Below are positions 40,901 to 49,404 of a stretch of DNA of 64,000 nt, piece after piece (within the stretch, counting starts at the first letter, position 1; every line of letters starts with the position of its first letter). The notes under the pieces are model-generated. The model was not told the origin of the DNA, made no database searches, and saw only the letters and a list, made by a program, of their open reading frames with translations. This DNA comes from Paracoccaceae bacterium (lineage in GTDB: Bacteria; Pseudomonadota; Alphaproteobacteria; Rhodobacterales; Rhodobacteraceae), in assembly GCA_014872875.1 (NCBI GenBank), contig WKFI01000011.1:1-64000 (forward strand), written 5' to 3'. Both the position numbers and the translations under genes were made by a program.

Positions 40901-42840
40901 TCTTCGTTGTTCTCGAAGCCTTCGTTGCCTTCGTTCCCTTCGTCGCCTTCGTTGTTTTCGTTGCCTTCGTTGTTTTCGTCGCCTTCATCACCCTCGTTAG
41001 ACTCGTCGCCTTCGTTTCCTTCGTCGGCTTCGTTGCCTTCATTACCTTCGTCGTTTTCGTTGCCTTCGTTGCCTTCGTCCCCTTCGTCGCCCTCGTCATA
41101 CTCGTTGCCTTCGTCGGCTTCGTCACCTTCGTCGTATTCGTCGCCTTCGTTTCCTTCGTCACTGTAGTCCGTGTAGTAGTAACCACCGGTCGCGTTGTAG
41201 CCGCCATTGGCCTCGTTGCCTTCATTCCCTTCGTTACCTTCATCGCCTTCGTCGCCTTCGTTCCCTTCGTTGGATTCGTCGCCTTCGTTGCCTTCGTCGC
41301 CTTCATCCCCTTCGTTGCCTTCGTCGCCTTCATTGCCTTCGTTGGCTTCATCGTCTTCGTCGCCTTCGTCTCCCTCGTTGCCTTCATCGCCTTCGTTGAA
41401 CTCGTCGCCTTCGTCGCGCTCGTTGCCTTCGTCGCCCTCATCGCCCTCATTGCCTTCGTTGCCTTCGTCGCCTTCGTTATCCTCGTTGTCCTCGTTACCT
41501 TCGTTGTGATCTAGTTCATTGTCCTCGTTACCTTCATTTCCTTCATTTCCACCCGAAGTGTTTTCATTCCCTTCATCGCCTTCATCATCTTCATTTCCCT
41601 CGTCACCTTCAGATCCTTCATTACCCTCATCCCCTTCGTTGTCCTCGTTGCCTTCGTTGTGTTCGTTGCCTTCATCACCTTCATCACCCTCATTGCCTTC
41701 GTCAGCCTCGTCGCCTTCGTTGCCTTCGTTGTTCTCGTCCCCTTCGTTATCCTCGTTCCCTTCATTCCCTTCGTTGGCTTCGTCGCCCTCATCACCGTCG
41801 TTGTCTTCGTCGCCGTCTATGCCCTCATTGCCCTCATTGCCTTCATCACCCTCATTACCTTCGTTGTCTTCGTTGGCTTCATCACCCTCGTCGTATTCGT
41901 CACCTTCGTCGTTCTCGTCGCCTTCGTTGGTTTCGTCGCCCTCGTTACCTTCGTCACCTTCGTCACGTTCGTTGTCTTCGTTGCCTTCATCGCCTTCGTT
42001 GTATTCGTCGCCCTCGTCGCCCTCGTTGTCCTCATTCCCTTCATCGTATTCATCACCGGCGGCAGCGCTCTCGTTGCCTTCGTTGTCTTCGTTGCCTTCA
42101 TCGCCTTCGTTGTTTTCGTTTCCTTCATCACCTTCGTTGTTTTCGTTGCCTTCGTCGCCTTCGTCACCTTCGTCCCATTCGTTGCCTTCGTTGTCCTCGT
42201 TGCCTTCGTCGCCTTCGTCGCCTTCGTCGCCCTCGTCTTTTTCGTTGCCTTCGTCGGCTTCATCACCTTCGTCGCCGTCATCGCTATTGTGGGCAGGGTC
42301 TCTCGGCATACCACCAGTAATGTTGATGGCTTCTTCCTCTGTCAGCTCAGAGATCCCCGATGGTGTTGCCGGGATCAGCGCGTTCTTGTTGTTGTGAAAA
42401 TCAGCGATGGTGGAACGCAGAATGGCCATAAGAGTCATGATATCAGTCTCCAGTTCGATGGCAGGCGTGAGATCCTGTCCGTTGACAGCGTGAATGCCGG
42501 AGGCATCCATTTTAAGCGTGCGGTAGACGTTTCCGTCGACCACAAGTCGAGCGACCCATACGTCGCGACCGGACATGGCCAGCATGTCCGGGTGAAAAAA
42601 ATCTGGGAGCAGTTCGGTAATCAGCAGATCCAGCTTCTCGGAAGTCGGTAGGTCGTTGAAACGCACCTTTGTGTCGATCTTCTTGTCAAAGCCTGTTGCG
42701 ATCTTCAGTTCGGGCCTGAAGCAATACCCTAATCCTTCACTACCGGGTTCTGAAACCACTTTGGCACGGCCGAGTTCGACCGCCTTCTGCAAAGACATGG
42801 ACTTTTGCTTGTAGGCCGGAGCCTGATCTATGAATTGCAT
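37963..42840 (-). CDS. Giant acidic tripeptide-repeat protein (1625 aa) with double-glycine leader-type N-terminal domain and Cys-containing C-terminal tail
   Basis: Uninterrupted ORF; non-repetitive N-terminal domain ending ELTEEEAINITGG; (N/D)EG repeats; C-terminus GSCGGYACGADGGSDDDACGADACAIDAGG; followed by a strong terminator on the same strand. Confidence 0.85.
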   Translation of the reverse strand: MQFIDQAPAYKQKSMSLQKAVELGRAKVVSEPGSEGLGYCFRPELKIATGFDKKIDTKVRFNDLPTSEKLDLLITELLPDFFHPDMLAMSGRDVWVARLVVDGNVYRTLKMDASGIHAVNGQDLTPAIELETDIMTLMAILRSTIADFHNNKNALIPATPSGISELTEEEAINITGGMPRDPAHNSDDGDEGDEADEGNEKDEGDEGDEGDEGNEDNEGNEWDEGDEGDEGNENNEGDEGNENNEGDEGNEDNEGNESAAAGDEYDEGNEDNEGDEGDEYNEGDEGNEDNERDEGDEGNEGDETNEGDENDEGDEYDEGDEANEDNEGNEGDEGNEGNEGIDGDEDNDGDEGDEANEGNEGNEDNEGDENNEGNEGDEADEGNEGDEGDEGNEHNEGNEDNEGDEGNEGSEGDEGNEDDEGDEGNENTSGGNEGNEGNEDNELDHNEGNEDNEDNEGDEGNEGNEGDEGDEGNERDEGDEFNEGDEGNEGDEGDEDDEANEGNEGDEGNEGDEGDEGNEGDESNEGNEGDEGDEGNEGNEGNEANGGYNATGGYYYTDYSDEGNEGDEYDEGDEADEGNEYDEGDEGDEGNEGNENDEGNEGNEADEGNEGDESNEGDEGDENNEGNENNEGDEGNEGNEGFENNEDDEGNEGDEYDEGDEGDEDNEGDEGDEGDEGQYQGNEGDEGDEGDEANEGNEGDEGDEGNEGNEGNEDNEGDEGDEGNENDEGNEDNEGDEGDEGDEGNEGGADDDYYYGYDEGDEGNEGDEGNEDNERDEGDEGDENDESNESDEGDEGDENDEANENNEGDENDEGNEGNEGNEDNEGDEYNPPWANEGDEGNESNEGNEDNEGDEGDEANEGDEANENDEGDENDEGNEGDERDEGDEGNEGNERNENDEDNEGDEGDEGDEDDDYYYGGEGNEGNEGDENDEANEGNEGDEDNENNEGDEGNEDDEDNEGDEYDEGDEGDEGNEGDEGDEGNEGINGNEDVDGDEYDEGDEGNEDNEGDEGDEGDEGDEANEDNEGDEGDEGNEGDEANEDNENDEGDEGDEGNEGNEDDDYYSYGEGDEGNEGNEGDEGNEDNEHDEGDERDEGDEGNEGDEGDEGDEGNESYTWADEGDEGDEGNEGNEGNERDEGDEGNEGNEGVEGDEDNEGNEGDEGNEDDDYYYGGGEGDEGDEGDEGDEGNEGFEGDEDNEGNEGDEGNEGDEANEGDEGDEGNEGDEGNEWDEGDEGNEGNEGNENDEGNEGDEGQYQGNEGDEGNENDEGNEGNERDEGDEGNEGNEGVEGDEGDENDEGDEGNEDNEGNEGDEGNEGDEGNEDNEGDETDEGNEGNEGNEDNENDEGDEGNEGNEGNEDNEGDESDEGNEGDYGTYNEGDEYNEGNEGNEDNEHDEGDEGNEGNEGDEGLEGDEGDEGDEGNESNEDNEGDEGDENDEGDEGNEDNEGDEGDEGNEGDETLYWDTGDEGDEGNEGNEGDENDEGDEGDEGNEDNENDEGDEHDEGNEGNENNEGDEGNEFNEGNEGNEDDEGNEGDEGNEGNEGDEGNEGDEGNEGNEASRPAARGDEDDGSCGGYACGADGGSDDDACGADACAIDAGGASDGGSEDDVFGADLGAGLDIDPGV
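38164..42285 (-). repeat. ~4.1 kb degenerate 9-bp tandem repeat, coding (N/D)-E-(G/D/N/A/Y...) triplets
   Basis: Plus strand reads ttcgtcgcc/ttcgttgcc/ttcatcgcc etc. throughout; about 455 units from the length of the repeat. Confidence 0.95.
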
Positions 42841-43219
42841 CTCGATTACTCACGATGCAGCTCAGAAAGCGAGCTTGGGTCTGATACGAGCCGGAACGCT
42901 TTACGTCATCAGGACGGGGCGGAGTTGCGGTGGGTCGTACCTTGGGTCTCTAGGGTCGAATTCGCACCTCAACGGACAGCGAGCTGGCCTTTGGATGCAG
43001 ACATTGACCGTGAAGCTGCGAACCTAAGCCGAGTCAAATTCGGCAATCGCCGCGACAATGCGGCGTGGGCAGCGGGCCGACCAAATGCACTTAATATTCC
43101 GGGTCCACGCTTGAAACGCTTCTCCGGCAAATCACAAACTGTAAACAAATCGTTAATACAGCTGCACGTCCAACAGTTGCAGGACACAAGCACTAACTCA
43201 AGTATGGAATCCTGACACA

Positions 43220-43297
43220 TGCAAATTTTTGCACATTTTTTGCAGAAAACTGCCTTCTCATGCAAAGTAATGCATGCTCCAACATGGAATGCATGCA
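43220..43297. promoter_or_regulatory. Helically phased TGCA motif array
   Basis: TGCA at 43220, 43230, 43241, 43261, 43271, 43290, 43294 and TGCC at 43251: spacing about 10 bp. Confidence 0.5.
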
Positions 43298-43318
43298 AAT
43301 CAATGGGTTGAAGACACA

Positions 43319-43339
43319 GTGTTCTCGATTCGAGAACAC
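43319..43339. promoter_or_regulatory. Perfect 21-bp palindrome, candidate operator
   Basis: gtgttctcga-t-tcgagaacac. Confidence 0.55.
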
Positions 43340-43474
43340 AATGATTCGACGGTCGTGCTAAAAATGCATCTGAATCTCCAATTTTCCCCATAGCGGACAC
43401 CCAGACCGCTTGGACAGGCAACGCCGGCAAGCAAGCCACTTTCCTTCGCGTGTCGAACCTGAAATGGTCAACTG

Positions 43475-44362
43475 ATGGTTATTGAACTCAAAGATCTGCA
43501 AGTGCTGATGGCGTTGTCGCGACATGGGCATTTTGCCAAGGCAGCTCAGGATTGCGGCATGTCGCAGCCGGCTTTTTCGATGCGGATTCGCAATCTGGAA
43601 GAAAAACTTGGCGTCTCGATCGTGCGCAGGGCCAACCGCTTTCAAGGCCTGACGGAAGAAGGCGAGATGATCGTGAAAAGGGCCCGTACCATCCTGGACG
43701 ACGCCAAGGCGCTGGAGCAGGAGATTTCTGCCGCGCGGGGAGAGGTGACCGGCGCACTGATCCTGGGCGTCGTACCGACCGCAACGACCTATGCCGCGCA
43801 GGTTGTGGACCGGGTGAATCAGCAATTCCCCCTGATCCAGGCAAGGATAGAGGTCACGACCTCTCTGAACATCCAACAACGGCTTTATGATGGTACAATT
43901 GACGCTGGCATCACATATTCCGACAGTCTTGGTCGAGATCTCGTAACGGTCCAGCCGCTCTACGATGAAAGCTATGTCCTGTTTGCGCCGAACACGATGG
44001 TTTCCCCGGATCTCGCGGAGGTCGGTTGGGCTGAAGTGGCCAACCTGCCGCTCAGCTTGCTGATCCCCGAAATGCAGAACCGCCGAATTCTGGACCGCAT
44101 CTTCGAGGAACAAGGACTGAAGCCTGAAATTGTTTCAGAATCCAATGGCTTCATGGCCTCCATCGTGCTGGCGCGGGCCGGATCAGCGGCAACCATTCTA
44201 CCCCTTGCGCTGGTCGAGGCGCTTGGCGGAATGGATGGCACCCGAGCCGTACCCATCGTCGAACCGCGACAGACCAAGCCAATATGTCTTGCGACGCTGG
44301 ATCGAACCCCGGAACTGACGACGGTCAAGGCGCTTAAGTCGGTAGTTTCAGCCGTGACGTGA
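43475..44362 (+). CDS. LysR-family regulator (adjacent to formate dehydrogenase)
   Basis: IELKDLQVLMALSRHGHFAKAAQDCGMSQPAFSMRIRNLEEKLGVSIVRR. Confidence 0.92.
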   Translation: MVIELKDLQVLMALSRHGHFAKAAQDCGMSQPAFSMRIRNLEEKLGVSIVRRANRFQGLTEEGEMIVKRARTILDDAKALEQEISAARGEVTGALILGVVPTATTYAAQVVDRVNQQFPLIQARIEVTTSLNIQQRLYDGTIDAGITYSDSLGRDLVTVQPLYDESYVLFAPNTMVSPDLAEVGWAEVANLPLSLLIPEMQNRRILDRIFEEQGLKPEIVSESNGFMASIVLARAGSAATILPLALVEALGGMDGTRAVPIVEPRQTKPICLATLDRTPELTTVKALKSVVSAVT

Positions 44363-44460
44363 TAAGCAGTGCTTATCGTTCATTCCAAAATACAGATTTG
44401 ACGATATTCATTCCTGATGGCAATCCGGGATCAAACCCGCGTGCTTCAGGAAGGATACCC

Positions 44461-46149
44461 ATGGCACCTCTGGACAATAGCAAGGGCGTTTGGAAGTCCG
44501 GCAAAGGTAAAGGCCGGCACACTCCCAAAGGCCGCCAAGTCGATGATACCGCTCTGGAAGAGGTGCGGGCGCTGATCGGGGACCGCCCCCGAAACCGTGA
44601 TCTGTTGATCGAGTTTCTGCATCTGATTCAGGACGAATACGGTCATCTGAGCGCCGCGCACATCCGCGCACTGGCCGAAGAGATGCGTACCGGGCAGGCC
44701 GAGATTTATGAGGTCGCCAGCTTCTATGCCCACTTTGACGTGGTGCGCGAAGGCGAAACCCCGCCGCCGGCGCTGACCATCCGGGTCTGTGATTCCCTGT
44801 CTTGCGAACTGGCAGGCGCCGAGCAGCTGCAAAAAGCGCTCGAAGACGGTCTGGACGCTTCTCAGGTCCGCGTCGTGCGCGCGCCCTGCATGGGCCGTTG
44901 CGATACCGCGCCGGTGCTGGAGATCGGTCACAACCACATCGACCACGCCACTGTGGAAAAGGTGGAAGCCGCAATTGCCGCCGACGACACCCACGCGCAT
45001 ATCCCCGACTATGAAACCTTCGCGGCCTATGAGGCCGAAGGCGGCTATGCCACGCTGAAAGACCTGCGCGCCAATGGCGACTGGGAAGCGGTGCAGGCCA
45101 AAGTGAAAGAGGCCGGCCTGCGCGGCCTGGGCGGCGCTGGCTTCCCGTCGGGCACCAAATGGGGCTTTGTCCGCGCCAATGAAGGCCCGCGTTACATCGC
45201 CGTCAATGGCGACGAAGGGGAACCGGGCACCTTCAAGGACCGCTACTATCTAGAGCGCACCCCGCACATCTTCCTCGAAGGGATGCTGATGGCGGCCTGG
45301 GCGGTAGAGGCGGAAAAAGCCTTTATCTACATGCGCGACGAATACCCGGCGGTGCTGCATATCCTCGCGACCGAGATCAAGGCGCTGGAAGACGCAGGCA
45401 TTGTCGAACCCGGATATATTGACCTGCGCCGCGGTGCGGGCGCCTATATCTGCGGCGAAGAATCCGCGATGATCGAGTCGATCGAAGGCAAGCGCGGTGA
45501 ACCCCGCCACCGTCCGCCGTTTGTGGCGCAGGTAGGCATCTTTGGCCGCCCGACCCTGGTTCACAACGTCGAAACGCTCTACTGGGTGTGCAAGATCAAC
45601 CGCGAAGGCCCGGAATGCCTGAACTCGGTTGAAAAGAACGGCCGCAAGGGCTTGCGCAGCTATTCGGTGTCGGGTCGGGTCAAGAACCCGGGCGTGCATC
45701 TGCTGCCCGCCGGGTCCACCATCACCGACATTATCGAAGCCTGCGGTGGCATGCTCGACGGTCACGCGTTCAAGGCGTATCAGCCCGGTGGTCCCTCGTC
45801 CGGTCTTCTGCCCGCGTCGATGAATGACATTCCGCTCGACTTCGACACGCTGCAGCCGCATGGCACATTCATTGGTTCCGCTGCCGTGGTTGTCCTGTCC
45901 GATCAGGACAGCGCCCGTGACGCCGCGCTGAACATGCTGCGCTTTTTCGAAGATGAAAGCTGCGGACAGTGCACCCCCTGCCGGGTGGGCTGCGAAAAGG
46001 CGGTCAAGCTGATGAGCGCCGAGAAATGGGATCAGGACCTGCTGGAAGAGCTGAGCACCGCAATGGTTGATGCTTCGATCTGCGGTCTGGGCCAGGCTGC
46101 GCCGAACCCGATCCGCCTGACCATGAAACACTTCCCCGAGGAGGTTTGA
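44461..46149 (+). CDS. fdsB: NAD-dependent formate dehydrogenase gamma-beta fusion (NuoE-NuoF type)
   Basis: NuoE-like ASFYAHFDVVREGE..CMGRCDTAP fused to NuoF-like GRGGAGFPSGTKW-type (LGGAGFPSGTKWGFV), ESCGQCTPCRVGCEK. Confidence 0.92.
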   Translation: MAPLDNSKGVWKSGKGKGRHTPKGRQVDDTALEEVRALIGDRPRNRDLLIEFLHLIQDEYGHLSAAHIRALAEEMRTGQAEIYEVASFYAHFDVVREGETPPPALTIRVCDSLSCELAGAEQLQKALEDGLDASQVRVVRAPCMGRCDTAPVLEIGHNHIDHATVEKVEAAIAADDTHAHIPDYETFAAYEAEGGYATLKDLRANGDWEAVQAKVKEAGLRGLGGAGFPSGTKWGFVRANEGPRYIAVNGDEGEPGTFKDRYYLERTPHIFLEGMLMAAWAVEAEKAFIYMRDEYPAVLHILATEIKALEDAGIVEPGYIDLRRGAGAYICGEESAMIESIEGKRGEPRHRPPFVAQVGIFGRPTLVHNVETLYWVCKINREGPECLNSVEKNGRKGLRSYSVSGRVKNPGVHLLPAGSTITDIIEACGGMLDGHAFKAYQPGGPSSGLLPASMNDIPLDFDTLQPHGTFIGSAAVVVLSDQDSARDAALNMLRFFEDESCGQCTPCRVGCEKAVKLMSAEKWDQDLLEELSTAMVDASICGLGQAAPNPIRLTMKHFPEEV

Positions 46150-46152
46150 GCG

Positions 46153-48927
46153 ATGTCCGACAAGATTACTTTCACGCTCGACGGCGAACAGGTCACCGCT
46201 GAAAAAGGCCTGACCATTTGGGAAGTGGCCAATGGCCGCGGCCTGAAGATCCCGCATCTGTGCCACAAGCCGGCGCCGGGCTATCGCCCCGACGGCAACT
46301 GCCGCGCCTGTATGGTCGAGATCGAGGGCGAACGGACCCTGGCGGCGTCCTGTATCCGCGAACCCGCCGAAGGCATGGTTGTCACCACCAACAACGCGCG
46401 CGCCGAAAGCGCCCGCAAGATGGTGATGGAATTGCTGGTGGCTGACCAGCCCAAACAGGAAGAGGCGCGCGACAAGTCTTCCCACCTGTGGGACATGGCC
46501 GAGCTGAACGGCGTGACCGAGAGCCGCTTCCCCAGGCTGGAAGAGGGCCGCATTCCGCTGCTGGATGACTCTCACGTAGCGATGAAGGTCAACCTGGACG
46601 CCTGTATCTCGTGCAACCTGTGTGTGCGGGCCTGCCGTGAAATCCAGGTGAACGATGTGATCGGCATGGCCGGTCGCGGGCATGACGCCTACCCGACCTT
46701 TGACATTTCCGACCCGATGGGCGCATCGACCTGCGTGGCCTGTGGTGAATGTGTTCAGGCCTGCCCGACCGGCGCCCTGATGCCTGCCACCGTGATGGAC
46801 GAAAACCAGACCGGTGACAGCAAGGACTATGACTCTGAGACCGAAAGCGTCTGCCCGTTCTGCGGCGTGGGCTGCAAGGTCAGCCTCAAAGTCAAGGACG
46901 GCAAGGTCAAATATGTCGAAGGCATCAACGGCCCCGCCAACGAGGGCCGCCTGTGCGTCAAAGGCCGCTTTGGGTTCGACTATATCCACCACGAACACCG
47001 TCTGACCAAGCCGCTGATCCGTCGCGACGACGCACCGGCCAAGGGGCTGAACGTGGATCCGGGCAACCTGATGACCCACTTCCGCGAAGCTTCGTGGGAA
47101 GAGGCAATGGACCTGGCCGCCAAGGGGTTGGTCAAGCTGCGCGACGAAGACCCGAAATCGGTCGCGGGCTTTGGCTCGGCAAAATGCACCAACGAAGAGG
47201 CGTACCTCTTCCAGAAGTTCATTCGCCAGGGCTTCAAGCACAACAACGTCGACCACTGCACCCGTCTGTGCCACGCGTCGTCGGTTGCAGCGCTGATCGA
47301 AAACGTGGGTTCAGGCGCGGTGACCGCGACCTTCAACGAGATCGAAAACGCGGATGTGGCGATCATCATCGGGGCCAACCCGATCGAAAACCACCCCGTT
47401 GCGGCGACCTACTTCAAGCAGTTCACCAAACGCGGTGGCAAGCTGATCGTCATGGATCCGCGCGGTGTCGGCATGCGGCGCTATGCGGATGAAATGCTTC
47501 AGTTCCGCCCGGGCGCGGACGTGTCGATGCTGAACGCGATCATGAACGTGATCGTCGAAGAAGAGCTGTATGACAGCCAGTATATCCATCGCTGGACCGA
47601 AAACTGGGACGCGGAAAAAGAGCACCTGCGCCAGTTCACCCCGGAGAAGATGTCGGAAATCTGCGGCATCGAGCCGGAGCAGCTGCGCCGTGTTGCCCGC
47701 ACCTTTGCGAACGCCAAGGCCGGTCTGATCTTCTGGGGCATGGGTGTCTCTCAGCACATCCACGGCACCGACAACTCGCGCTGCCTGATCTCGCTGGCTC
47801 TGATGACCGGCAATGTCGGCAAACCGGGCGCCGGTCTGCACCCGCTGCGTGGCCAGAACAACGTGCAGGGCGCGTCCGACGCGGGTCTGATCCCGATGTT
47901 CCTGCCGGATTATCAGACCGTGACCAGCGATGATGTCCGCAAGAGCTTCACCGATGTCTGGGGCGGCGGCGACTTCTCGAACGAGAAGGGCCTGACCGTG
48001 ACCGAGATCGTGGACGAGGTCTATGCCGGCAACATCAAGGGCATGTACATCCAGGGTGAAAACCCGGCGATGTCCGACCCGGATGCCGATCACGCGCGCG
48101 AAGCCTTTGCCAAGCTGGAGCTGATGATCGTTCAGGATATCTTCCTGACCGAAACGGCGAACTATGCCGATATCATCCTGCCCGCCTCGGCGCTGTATGA
48201 AAAGAACGGCACCGTGTCGAACACGAACCGCCAGGTTCAGCGGGTTCGCCCCGCCGTGACGCCTCCGGGCGAGGCGCGCGAGGATTGGCAGGTGACGGTC
48301 GAGCTGGGTCAGCGCATCGGTCTGCCCTGGAAATACGACGATGTCAGCGAAGTCTTTGCCGAGATGAAGCTGAATATGAAGTCGCTGGACAACATCACTT
48401 GGGAACGTCTGGAAACCGAAACCATCACCTACCCGTCGCTGCACGAGACCGATCCCGGTCAGGCGATTGTGTTCGGCGACGGCTTCCCGCGCCCCGATGG
48501 GCGTGCGCGCTTCACCCCGGCCTCGGTCATCCCGCCGGATGAGGCACCGGATGAAGAGTTCCCGATGATCATGACCACCGGCCGTCAGCTGGAGCATTGG
48601 CACACCGGGTCGATGACCCGCCGGTCGCGCGTGCTGGATGCGGTGGAGCCCGAGGCGAACTGCTCGCTCAACCCGCGTACGCTCAGACTGATGGGCGTTG
48701 AGCCGGGCGAGATGATCCGCCTGTCCACCCGCCGCGGTTCGATCGAGATCATGGCGCGGGCCGACCGGGCAATTGCCGAAGACATGGTGTTCGTGCCGTT
48801 TGCCTATGTGGAAGCGGCTGCCAACATCCTGACCAACCCGGCGATCGACCCTTATGGCAAGATCCCCGAGTTCAAGTTCTCGGCCGTTCGTGTCGAAAAG
48901 ATTGAACAGAAAATCGCAGCAGAGTGA
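46153..48927 (+). CDS. fdsA: NAD-dependent formate dehydrogenase alpha subunit (Mo-bis-MGD)
   Basis: N-terminal 2Fe-2S and 4Fe-4S motifs, CPFCGVGC, DHCTRLCHASSV, HPLRGQNNVQGASDAG. Confidence 0.95.
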   Translation: MSDKITFTLDGEQVTAEKGLTIWEVANGRGLKIPHLCHKPAPGYRPDGNCRACMVEIEGERTLAASCIREPAEGMVVTTNNARAESARKMVMELLVADQPKQEEARDKSSHLWDMAELNGVTESRFPRLEEGRIPLLDDSHVAMKVNLDACISCNLCVRACREIQVNDVIGMAGRGHDAYPTFDISDPMGASTCVACGECVQACPTGALMPATVMDENQTGDSKDYDSETESVCPFCGVGCKVSLKVKDGKVKYVEGINGPANEGRLCVKGRFGFDYIHHEHRLTKPLIRRDDAPAKGLNVDPGNLMTHFREASWEEAMDLAAKGLVKLRDEDPKSVAGFGSAKCTNEEAYLFQKFIRQGFKHNNVDHCTRLCHASSVAALIENVGSGAVTATFNEIENADVAIIIGANPIENHPVAATYFKQFTKRGGKLIVMDPRGVGMRRYADEMLQFRPGADVSMLNAIMNVIVEEELYDSQYIHRWTENWDAEKEHLRQFTPEKMSEICGIEPEQLRRVARTFANAKAGLIFWGMGVSQHIHGTDNSRCLISLALMTGNVGKPGAGLHPLRGQNNVQGASDAGLIPMFLPDYQTVTSDDVRKSFTDVWGGGDFSNEKGLTVTEIVDEVYAGNIKGMYIQGENPAMSDPDADHAREAFAKLELMIVQDIFLTETANYADIILPASALYEKNGTVSNTNRQVQRVRPAVTPPGEAREDWQVTVELGQRIGLPWKYDDVSEVFAEMKLNMKSLDNITWERLETETITYPSLHETDPGQAIVFGDGFPRPDGRARFTPASVIPPDEAPDEEFPMIMTTGRQLEHWHTGSMTRRSRVLDAVEPEANCSLNPRTLRLMGVEPGEMIRLSTRRGSIEIMARADRAIAEDMVFVPFAYVEAAANILTNPAIDPYGKIPEFKFSAVRVEKIEQKIAAE

Positions 48928-48954
48928 TCTCCCCCCACTCGTGCCGCGGCAGGA

Positions 48955-48981
48955 AACGGGAGCCTTCGGGCTCCCGTTTTC
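48955..48981 (+). terminator. Intrinsic terminator after fdsA
   Basis: aacgggagcc-ttcg-ggctcccgtt followed by tt; stable TTCG tetraloop. Confidence 0.85.
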
Positions 48982-49404
48982 GCGTTTAAGGCGTGCTGTA
49001 CTCGGTCAGCTTCATATCCGTCCTCACTCCATCAAGGCCGCGCTGGACAGATCAAGCACCTTCGATGCTTTGGTAAAGGTAGGCTTTGTGCAACCTGCCA
49101 AAGACTTTGCTGGAGTTCTCCGAGAGTTCGGCATCTCGACCCGAACTAGGCGATCCCAAAGACCAACTCGCAAACAATTAGATTTTCCCTAATTCGACCT
49201 GTCATAGAATTTGCTTTTCGAGTCGGGGTTGAAAGGTGGAAACTGTGTCCAACTCTGAAACCTTTCCGCTTTGCCGTAGCCGCGGAACAGGGGGCTGGAC
49301 GCGCGAACAGTATTCCGAACAAGGCATCCCATCCGAAACGCCTTGAATGGATCCGTCATAAGTTCCCATTTGCGAATACGGCTTTGACCAAGGAGACACT
49401 GAAA

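Noticed and set aside
38335-41514. Plus-strand 1059-aa ORF (VAFVAFIAFV...) opposite the giant gene
   Set aside because: Translation of the complementary 9-bp repeat; no natural domain, no RBS, arises because a stop-free 9-bp repeat opens several frames. The minus frame has the non-repetitive N- and C-terminal domains and terminator.
38164-42285. CRISPR array interpretation of the repeat tract
   Set aside because: 9-bp unit without 23-50 bp repeats and unique spacers; clearly coding.
38164-42285. Collagen-like Gly-X-Y protein
   Set aside because: The invariant residue is Glu, and the Gly position is often D, N, A, Y, W, R; no Pro. Collagen needs strict Gly every third residue.
38171-42397. 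PSSPSLPSLPS... ORFs (plus strand) and MKATKATKATK... ORFs (minus strand)
   Set aside because: Same low-complexity frame artefacts of the tandem repeat; broken into fragments and lacking non-repeat domains.
45250-47274. 674-aa minus-strand ORF opposite fdsGB/fdsA
   Set aside because: High-GC shadow ORF opposite strongly recognisable formate dehydrogenase genes.
47311-48603. 430-aa minus-strand ORF opposite fdsA
   Set aside because: Shadow ORF with no recognisable domain.
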